Part shown: positions 6,085 through 10,748 of the stretch, in pieces
How positions within the stretch are numbered: position 1 is the first letter of the stretch
How the letters are laid out: each line of letters begins with the position of its first letter
DNA from: CAYVAP01 sp964343195
GTDB taxonomy: Bacteria; Bacteroidota; Bacteroidia; J057
DNA: 10,748 bases
Direction of reading: 5' to 3'
NCBI GenBank assembly: GCA_964343195.1
Contig: CAYFIR010000172.1
Location: forward strand, 1-10,748
Program-made: the position numbers and the translations under genes
Notes under the pieces: generated by a model
Told to the model about the DNA's origin: nothing
Database searches by the model: none
Seen by the model: only the letters and a program-made list of their open reading frames with translations

Positions 6085-8643
6085 ATGAATTCCTCTCCCA
6101 TGCAAAAATTACAGTGGCTTTTCACTATGGCCTGGCGGGACAGCCGCCACAGCCGTGGAAGACTCGCCCTATTCACCTCTTCCATTATCCTGGGAGTGGC
6201 AGCCCTGGTAGCAATAGACTCCTTTGACTACAACCTGCGAAACGACATTGATACAGAGGCAAAATCCCTATTGGGCGCAGACCTGGAGTTGCGTTCCCCC
6301 AAGGAAATGCCTGACAGCGTAATGACCTTACTGGATTCCATTGGGGGCGTCCAGGCATCAGAGGCCAGCCTGGGCACCATGGCTTTCTTTCCCAAGACGG
6401 AGGACAACAAATTTGTCCAGTTGCGGACTCTGGACGGCGGGTTTCCCTTTTATGGAAGGATCGAGACGGTTCCGGATAGTGCAGCAGACACGTACCAACA
6501 GGGGCCCAGGGCATTGGTCGATCAAAACCTGATGCTACAGTATCAGGCGAAAGTGGGTGACTCCATCCGCATTGGAACAAGGATGTTTGAGATTGCCGGG
6601 AGGCTGATCAGTGTCCCGGGGCAAAATGGGATGGCATCTACCGTTTCTACCCCCATCTTCCTTCCCAAACGATACCTGGAAGAAACCGGATTGATCAAAT
6701 TAGGCAGCAGAATCCAGCACAAGCGATATTTCTATTTCCCTGAAAATAATCCAGACCTGGACGAATGGGCCGAAGCCAACAAAGAGCGCCTTGGGCGCAT
6801 GCGCCTTCGCTATGACACCGTCAAAACGCGGCAGGAAGATTTGGATGCAGCATTTGGGGCGATGACCAATTTTCTCAACCTGGTTGGATTCGTGGCGCTC
6901 CTCCTGGGCTGCGTGGGGGTAGCCAGCGCAGTTGAGGTCTACATGCGAGAAAAAATTAACTCAGTAGCCATTATGCGCTGCCTGGGTGTCAAAGGCCGGG
7001 ATGCATTTGTGATTTTCATGATCCAGGTAGGGGTGATGGGATTCATCGGTTCCATTGCGGGAGGCATCATTGGTTCCATTCTACAGCGGGCGCTGCCGCT
7101 GGTTTTAGCGGACTTCTTACCTGTCGAGGCCAGTACCGCCTTTTCTGTAAACGCCTTGCTCGGTGGCATCGTGACAGGCACCCTGATCGCCATCCTGTTT
7201 GCGCTGCTGTCTCTTCTGCGGATTCGAAAGGTTTCGCCACTGGTGGCCATACGCGCCGCCTATCAGTCTCACCGTGGGCGTGATCCGTGGAGATTGGTCG
7301 TCATGGGAGCCATCCTGCTGTTCGTTCTGGGATTTAGCTATATCCAGGTTGGAGAATGGATTGGAGCACTGGCATTCACCGTTGCCTTGGGAGTCAGTTT
7401 TCTACTCCTGACAGGGATGGGAAGACTGGTCATGTGGGCAGTAAGGCGATTTTTCCCTGCCAATGCGGGCTACCTGTGGCGGCAGGCTCTTGCCAATCTC
7501 TATCGACCTAACAATCAGACTCTTATCCTGATCATAAGCATTGGACTGGGGACTGGCCTGATTACCGTATTAGCCCTGATGCAAACCCTGCTTCTGACAC
7601 AATTGGATCTCGGGCAGGATGACCAAACTCCCAATCTGCTGCTCATAGATGTGCAATCGACCCAGGTAGATACGCTTTTGGACCTTGCCGACGAATACAG
7701 ACTTGAAACCATGGGGGCCACCCCTATTGTCACCATGCGGGTTTCAGACTTCAAGGGAAAGACCCGATCAGCGTGGCTGGCAGATTCCACCCGGGAATTT
7801 AAACGTTGGGTGCTCGATTATGAATTCAGGGTGACCTATCGGGATACCCTCATGGCCAGTGAAGAACTGCTGGAAGGAGAATGGATTGGAACGACACAGG
7901 CTGATGGCATCAATGAGGCCATACCTATTTCCGTTTCAAAAGAATTTGCTGAAGATGACGCCAAGGTAGCAATCGGCGATGAAATCATCTGGGACATTCA
8001 GGGGCTGAGACTCCGAACCGAGGTGGCCAGCATTCGAGAAATAGACTTCCAGCAAATGCAGGGAGCATTTGTGATTCTGTTTCCCGAGGGGGTACTTGAG
8101 GATGCACCGCAATTTAATGTACTTAGCTTCCGGTCAAATGGAGCGAATCAATCCGCTAATTTTCAGCGAGCTGTCGCCAAAAACTTCCCGACTCTTTCAG
8201 TCATTGACTTGCGTGTGTTCCTTGGCACCGCGAGAGAAATCCTGGATAAAATATCCTTTGTCATCAGGTTCATGGCGCTGTTCAGCATCCTGACAGGGCT
8301 ACTCGTATTGGCAGGGTCAGTTATCATCAGTCGATACCAGCGCATGAGAGAGGGGGTGCTGCTGCGCACCCTGGGAGCTTCGAGCCGTCAAGTACTGACC
8401 ATCAATTTCCTGGAATACCTGCTGTTGGGGATTCTGGCCTCAATGTCAGGGGTCATACTGGCCACCATCGGAGCATACCTACTAGCCATTTTCACCTTTA
8501 AAATTTCTTTTATCTTCGATTTCCAGACCATGCTGTTGATGCCCATTGGAATTACCATTCTTACGGTTATCATCGGCCTGCTCAATAGCAGAGGCGCACT
8601 CAGGGAACCCCCATTGGTGGTGCTGCGACGAGAACTGGAATAG
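6085..8643 (+). CDS. FtsX-domain ABC transporter permease, YbbP-like
   Basis: Inner-membrane permease (852 residues) that partners the ATPase just upstream. TM1 is at about 27-47 (LFTSSIILGVAALVAI) and is followed by a MacB-type extracytoplasmic domain (about 50-255). The first FtsX domain comprises helices near 262-286, 308-332 and 355-379. Two further helices lie near 402-420 and 425-450 and another near 479-504. A second extracytoplasmic domain spans about 510-715. The last FtsX helices are near 724-748, 771-801 and 813-834, ending in a short basic cytoplasmic tail (VVLRRELE). About ten helices and two FtsX repeats are the YbbP architecture; MacB and LolC/E have four helices. YbbA-YbbP complexes are poorly understood and thought to handle hydrophobic compounds or lipid-linked substrates. 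The ATG at 6085 is used; an in-frame ATG at 6100 (MQKLQW) is an equally plausible start. A shared transcript with the ATPase gene is likely but interrupted by the repeat cluster. Confidence 0.92.
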   Translation: MNSSPMQKLQWLFTMAWRDSRHSRGRLALFTSSIILGVAALVAIDSFDYNLRNDIDTEAKSLLGADLELRSPKEMPDSVMTLLDSIGGVQASEASLGTMAFFPKTEDNKFVQLRTLDGGFPFYGRIETVPDSAADTYQQGPRALVDQNLMLQYQAKVGDSIRIGTRMFEIAGRLISVPGQNGMASTVSTPIFLPKRYLEETGLIKLGSRIQHKRYFYFPENNPDLDEWAEANKERLGRMRLRYDTVKTRQEDLDAAFGAMTNFLNLVGFVALLLGCVGVASAVEVYMREKINSVAIMRCLGVKGRDAFVIFMIQVGVMGFIGSIAGGIIGSILQRALPLVLADFLPVEASTAFSVNALLGGIVTGTLIAILFALLSLLRIRKVSPLVAIRAAYQSHRGRDPWRLVVMGAILLFVLGFSYIQVGEWIGALAFTVALGVSFLLLTGMGRLVMWAVRRFFPANAGYLWRQALANLYRPNNQTLILIISIGLGTGLITVLALMQTLLLTQLDLGQDDQTPNLLLIDVQSTQVDTLLDLADEYRLETMGATPIVTMRVSDFKGKTRSAWLADSTREFKRWVLDYEFRVTYRDTLMASEELLEGEWIGTTQADGINEAIPISVSKEFAEDDAKVAIGDEIIWDIQGLRLRTEVASIREIDFQQMQGAFVILFPEGVLEDAPQFNVLSFRSNGANQSANFQRAVAKNFPTLSVIDLRVFLGTAREILDKISFVIRFMALFSILTGLLVLAGSVIISRYQRMREGVLLRTLGASSRQVLTINFLEYLLLGILASMSGVILATIGAYLLAIFTFKISFIFDFQTMLLMPIGITILTVIIGLLNSRGALREPPLVVLRRELE

Positions 8644-8660
8644 ATAGCAGGCAACGACAT

Positions 8661-8671
8661 TAGCACCTGGT
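8661..8671 (+). repeat. Left copy of an 11-base direct repeat flanking the LSm-like gene
   Basis: TAGCACCTGGT is repeated exactly at 8963-8973, where it covers the last codons of the 82-residue gene. Both copies are followed about 20 bases later by CAGGGTT (8694-8700 and 8993-8999). No inverted terminal repeats or transposase are seen. Confidence 0.5.
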
Positions 8672-8726
8672 CTCATTCGCTATACCACTCCCCCAGGGTT
8701 CATTTTAGCAACAGTCATTTAGAAAA

Positions 8727-8975
8727 ATGGGAACTCGCATACATCGAATTACAGGCAAGGATATTAGGACATCAGTTGCAAGGGTGCTCAACCATAAGGT
8801 ACAGGTGGTCACATGGGGAGGAATCACCTATACTGGCATCCTGACTTCCTCGAACGATAAGGAGCTAGTGGTGGAAGATGTTAATGCGGCCTGGTATAAC
8901 CGCAAAAAGCACACCCACAAAATCCCGGTTGAGGAAATTAGAGAAGTCAACTATGACAAGGCTAGCACCTGGTAA
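8727..8975 (+). CDS. Small conserved-looking protein with an Sm/LSm-like core pattern
   Basis: An 82-residue protein of unknown function that I do not recognise as a named family. After a basic N-terminal segment (about 1-20) comes a five-strand-like pattern: hydrophobic VQVV (25-28), then GG-x-x-Y-x-G-x-L (31-39), then ND (43-44) and ELVVED (46-51), which closely resembles the Sm1 motif. KIPVEEIREV (65-74) lies where Sm2 would be, though it lacks both the RG of archaeal/eukaryotic Sm proteins and the YKHA of Hfq. Basic residues cluster at 59-65 (RKKHTHK) in the loop between the motifs. There is no signal peptide or membrane helix, so it is probably cytoplasmic and may bind nucleic acid. The ATG at 8727 has an A-rich upstream (AGAAAA) and no clear Shine-Dalgarno. 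It lies 83 bases after the permease gene. An SH3-like barrel other than LSm is the main alternative. Confidence 0.75.
   Translation: MGTRIHRITGKDIRTSVARVLNHKVQVVTWGGITYTGILTSSNDKELVVEDVNAAWYNRKKHTHKIPVEEIREVNYDKASTW
8963..8973 (+). repeat. Right copy of an 11-base direct repeat
   Basis: An exact second copy of TAGCACCTGGT (first at 8661-8671), encoding the Ser-Thr-Trp end of the LSm-like protein and the first base of its stop codon. Confidence 0.5.
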
Positions 8976-8982
8976 TCAGGTG
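8966..8982 (+). other. Hairpin enclosing the stop codon of the LSm-like gene
   Basis: CACCTG (8966-8971) pairs with CAGGTG (8977-8982) across the loop GTAAT, which holds the TAA stop at 8973-8975. A five-T run follows at 8998-9002, 15 bases after the stem, which is too far for a standard intrinsic terminator. Confidence 0.4.
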
Positions 8983-9026
8983 TGTTATGATTCAGGGTTT
9001 TTAATATTCAGAGGTAAAAATTGCCA

Positions 9027-9058
9027 TTGCTTATCGCACATTTTAATTGTATTTTTTG
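9027..9058 (+). promoter_or_regulatory. Candidate Bacteroidota promoter for the VWA-like gene
   Basis: TTG at 9027-9029 and TATTTTTTG at 9050-9058 are separated by 20 bases. This resembles the -33 TTTG / -7 TA-N2-TTTG arrangement of Bacteroidota sigma-ABfr promoters, though the -7 box has three spacer bases instead of two. It lies about 115 bases before the ATG at 9174, in the gap after the LSm-like gene, so the VWA-like gene may have its own transcript. Confidence 0.4.
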
Positions 9059-9173
9059 TAAAGAATGAAAAGTACAACTATGCAGAAAATGAGGCGGTTA
9101 CGCAGATGCTTTATCCCAAAACCGGGACAGTTTCCGCGTTCGAACAATGGCCGATCATTTTTACCCTGAGATT

Positions 9174-10247
9174 ATGAAATACCTGAAATTGATTTTTCTT
9201 GTTGTTTTTGGGGTATTGATTATTCCCTCGGTAGCCGATGATGATGATCGGTTCCTGTACCGTGATTTGGCCTTTAGAAGACTGGAAACGGATGCATATC
9301 AATTTGAAACCGCCAACCGTCAGGCCATCCTCAACATGGCCTATGCCAAGCATGAGGTTACGAATCCTGAAGCATGGCTTCGGGTGGCTCCCAACGCTGT
9401 TCCCTATGAGGTTGACCTCGTTTTTACTTTATATCCCCGACAGATCGAGGCCTGGCGAACCAGCTACTATTCGCTGCTCAACGAGCGAATGAACACCCTA
9501 TTCTCCCTGGATCCCAACCTGAATTCCCCAGATATTCACTGGAACATGATCCTTCAAACTGAGGCTACCAGTGAAGATGCAGCCAAGGAGATGTTTCACG
9601 GTTTTGTAATTAAATATCGTACCAAGCAGGCCAGAACCCTGCCAGATGTCACCTCTATGGCTGAGCTAAAGGATGTGGTTTCTGGAGATGCAATCGTGGG
9701 AGACTCCACCATTTTTACCGTCATGGATCGGAATCCCCAATGGAAAAATATGCTGGTCGTTCTGGACTGGACCGGGTCCATGTACAAACATGGAGCACAG
9801 CTGGTCCAGTGGTACCGTCTGCGGCGTTTTGACGCTCCAGATGCGATTGAGCATCTGATATTTTTCAACGATGGAAATAACAAGCGGCCCTATCAGAAAA
9901 AACTGGGCCGTACAGGCGGTGTTTATCGGACCAGATCGACAGAACTTGATGAAATCCTGCATACCATGGAGTACGTAATGTCCCGTGGCAATGGAGGCGA
10001 TGCCCCGGAAAATGACATCGAAGCCATCATGACGGGAATTCAGTACCTTGAAAATTTTGACGAGGTCATCCTGGTTGCTGACAACAAAAGCGAGGTACGC
10101 GACATCGAATTACTGGACAAGGTAGACCGACCGGTTCACATTATCCTGTGTGACTACAAAGGCTACATTCACCCTCACTATTTGAAAATAGCAGAAGAGA
10201 CAGGAGGGAGCATCCACACACTGGAAGAGGATATTTACAGCTTGTAG
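9174..10247 (+). CDS. Exported von Willebrand factor A-like domain protein
   Basis: A 357-residue exported protein with a C-terminal VWA-like metal-binding fold; no specific function is recognised. The Sec signal peptide is about 1-21 (MKYLK, hydrophobic core, PSVA then DDDD), with no lipobox Cys and no T9SS tail, so it is probably periplasmic. Residues about 25-185 have no family I know. The VWA core starts with LVVLDWTGSM (194-203), a metal-ion-dependent adhesion site (MIDAS) of the form D-x-T-x-S in which the usual first Ser is Thr. It is followed by FFNDG (230-234), GNGGDAPEND (272-281), where VWA domains often carry a G-G-D-x-P-E motif, the strand EVILVADN (297-304), and an AEETGG near the end (340-345). 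The reading frame opens at ATG 9147, but the ATG at 9174 starts exactly at the signal peptide and is preferred. It is on the same strand as the LSm-like gene, separated by 198 bases with a candidate promoter. Confidence 0.82.
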   Translation: MKYLKLIFLVVFGVLIIPSVADDDDRFLYRDLAFRRLETDAYQFETANRQAILNMAYAKHEVTNPEAWLRVAPNAVPYEVDLVFTLYPRQIEAWRTSYYSLLNERMNTLFSLDPNLNSPDIHWNMILQTEATSEDAAKEMFHGFVIKYRTKQARTLPDVTSMAELKDVVSGDAIVGDSTIFTVMDRNPQWKNMLVVLDWTGSMYKHGAQLVQWYRLRRFDAPDAIEHLIFFNDGNNKRPYQKKLGRTGGVYRTRSTELDEILHTMEYVMSRGNGGDAPENDIEAIMTGIQYLENFDEVILVADNKSEVRDIELLDKVDRPVHIILCDYKGYIHPHYLKIAEETGGSIHTLEEDIYSL

Positions 10248-10259
10248 CCCCAGCTACAA
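10242..10259 (+). terminator. Hairpin at the end of the VWA-like gene
   Basis: TTGTAGC (10242-10248) and GCTACAA (10253-10259) form a perfect 7-bp stem with a four-base loop (CCCA). The stop codon TAG at 10245-10247 is inside the left arm. There is no T-run afterwards (TACCATCC follows), so it may stabilise the 3' end or terminate weakly rather than act as a classic intrinsic terminator. Confidence 0.45.
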
Positions 10260-10376
10260 TACCATCCGCCTGGAAAGACAGTATTCAGCATAGGGATCAG
10301 GTATGAAGGGTATGTAGTAATGAAGGAGAAGAGGTCCTACATCATACTACTAGTGGAATAAGTTCGGAGTCCGATG

Positions 10377-10385
10377 TTCGTAGTT
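10377..10385 (+). repeat. TTCGTAGTT interspersed repeat copy
   Basis: An exact third copy of the 9-base word found twice in the ATPase-permease spacer. It is preceded by AGTTCGGAG and the palindrome TCGGA-G-TCCGA (10364-10374), so the repeat unit probably extends leftwards in degenerate form. Confidence 0.5.
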
Positions 10386-10463
10386 TAAAGTGCAGATGGT
10401 CAGAAGTTTACTGTATTTTTAAATGAGTGATTACTTCGTTCCGAATGCACTAGACAAATCAGA

Positions 10464-10495
10464 CAGGATTTGCAGGATTACATGGCAGACAGGAT
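10464..10495 (+). repeat. CAGGAT triplet array
   Basis: CAGGAT occurs at 10464-10469, 10473-10478 and 10490-10495, with starts 9 and 17 bases apart, within the context AGACAGGATTTGCAGGATTAC. From memory this resembles an ACAGGATTTGCAGGATT-type intergenic repeat found in many Bacteroidota and other genomes; this was not searched. Confidence 0.5.
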
Positions 10496-10748
10496 AACCT
10501 TGATAATCAACCTTTTTACCCCTATCCATTTCCGATGAACCGGAATCTTTGACCTGTCAAAAAACCAAAGGCGGCAAGGAGAATATCCATTAGTATGGTC
10601 CTACGTACCTTTATACCTCCATTTCCTTCATACCTTTTAATGGTTTACACCTGCCCATCTGCTTAGTTGAGGGAAATCCTGGGAAGTTCCTGTGTAGCCA
10701 TGTCGTGGAACATCAGTTCGTGTATGTTGTAGGAACAGTATGGCATGA

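Larger units (their letters stand above)
10299..10635. repeat. Widely spaced inverted repeat pair AGGTATGAAGG
   Basis: AGGTATGAAGG at 10299-10309 is exactly inverted as CCTTCATACCT at 10625-10635, 315 bases apart. Both flanks are built of similar purine-rich words on the same sense (GGTATG, AATGAAGGAG, GAGGT, with GTCCTAC on both sides), suggesting a longer eroded inverted pair. The enclosed segment has no gene. Confidence 0.4.
10248..10748. other. About 500 bases without a supported gene, rich in degenerate repeats
   Basis: I see no convincing coding region on either strand and no tRNA-like cloverleaf. The stretch contains an AGGTATGAAGG inverted pair (10299-10309 and 10625-10635), TTCGTAGTT (10377-10385) next to the short palindrome TCGGA-G-TCCGA (10364-10374), and three CAGGAT units (10464-10495). 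The only frame left open to the right edge is a 28-codon minus-strand one ending at 10663, too short to call. Confidence 0.6.

Noticed and set aside
8727..8975. Calling the small protein Hfq
   Set aside because: The Hfq Sm2 signature (YKHA context) is absent and the Sm1 region is closer to a generic LSm pattern; only fold-level similarity is claimed.
9147..9173. Nine-residue N-terminal extension of the VWA protein
   Set aside because: It would place polar residues before an otherwise standard signal peptide starting MKYLK.
8878..9177. 99-codon plus-strand frame overlapping the end of the LSm-like gene
   Set aside because: Starts inside a better-supported gene in another frame, has unstructured composition, and runs through the promoter-like region of the VWA gene.
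10464..10495. CRISPR-like repeats
   Set aside because: Units are 6 bases with irregular 9- and 17-base spacing, with no spacers of constant length and no cas genes.
10663..10748. Open minus-strand frame of 28 codons running off the right edge
   Set aside because: Could be the 3' end of a gene outside the window, but 28 stop-free codons are common by chance and no family features are visible.

Overview
The window looks like chromosomal DNA of a free-living member of the Bacteroidota, perhaps Saprospiria- or Cytophagia-like, with roughly balanced GC. The main evidence is a secreted amylase ending in a type IX secretion (T9SS) sorting domain. Supporting evidence is the weak or absent Shine-Dalgarno sequences and several promoter candidates of the Bacteroidota type (TA-N2/3-TTTG). 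The lineage below phylum is inference. I see no phage, IS transposase, CRISPR array, rRNA or tRNA.

Layout. (1) 77-2899, minus strand: a large secreted GH13 alpha-amylase-type enzyme with N-terminal beta-sandwich modules and a C-terminal T9SS signal. (2) 3066-4427, plus strand, divergent from it: a cytoplasmic (alpha/alpha)6-barrel hydrolase of the GH63 mannosylglycerate/glucosylglycerate hydrolase type. The 166-base gap between their starts holds two short palindromes and a promoter-like box. (3) 4585-5013, minus strand, convergent with gene 2: a SlyD-like FKBP prolyl isomerase. The convergent gap carries a hairpin whose U-rich side suits the FKBP transcript. (4) 5288-5959 and 6085-8643, plus strand: an ABC ATPase and a two-FtsX-domain permease forming a YbbA/YbbP-type transporter, separated by a 125-base spacer full of repeats and hairpins. 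(5) 8727-8975: an 82-residue protein with the pattern of an Sm/LSm core. (6) 9174-10247: an exported von Willebrand factor A (VWA)-like protein. (7) 10248-10748: about 500 bases with no convincing gene, holding several degenerate repeat families.

How the parts work together. The amylase would cut alpha-glucans outside the cell, while the GH63-like enzyme would act in the cytoplasm on a small glycoside such as the compatible solutes glucosyl- or mannosylglycerate. They share a regulatory gap, but no SusC/SusD pair is present, so this is not a standard polysaccharide utilisation locus. The ABC ATPase and permease form one transport or extraction machine. The FKBP, the LSm-like protein and the VWA protein have no evident shared pathway with it.

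The most interesting points are the LSm-like small protein, which deserves a structure prediction because Bacteroidota generally lack a recognised Hfq, and the interspersed intergenic repeats. The latter are a GTTCGWAGTT family in four gaps, a CAGGAT triplet array, and a widely spaced AGGTATGAAGG inverted pair. Nothing here amounts to a clearly new multi-gene system.
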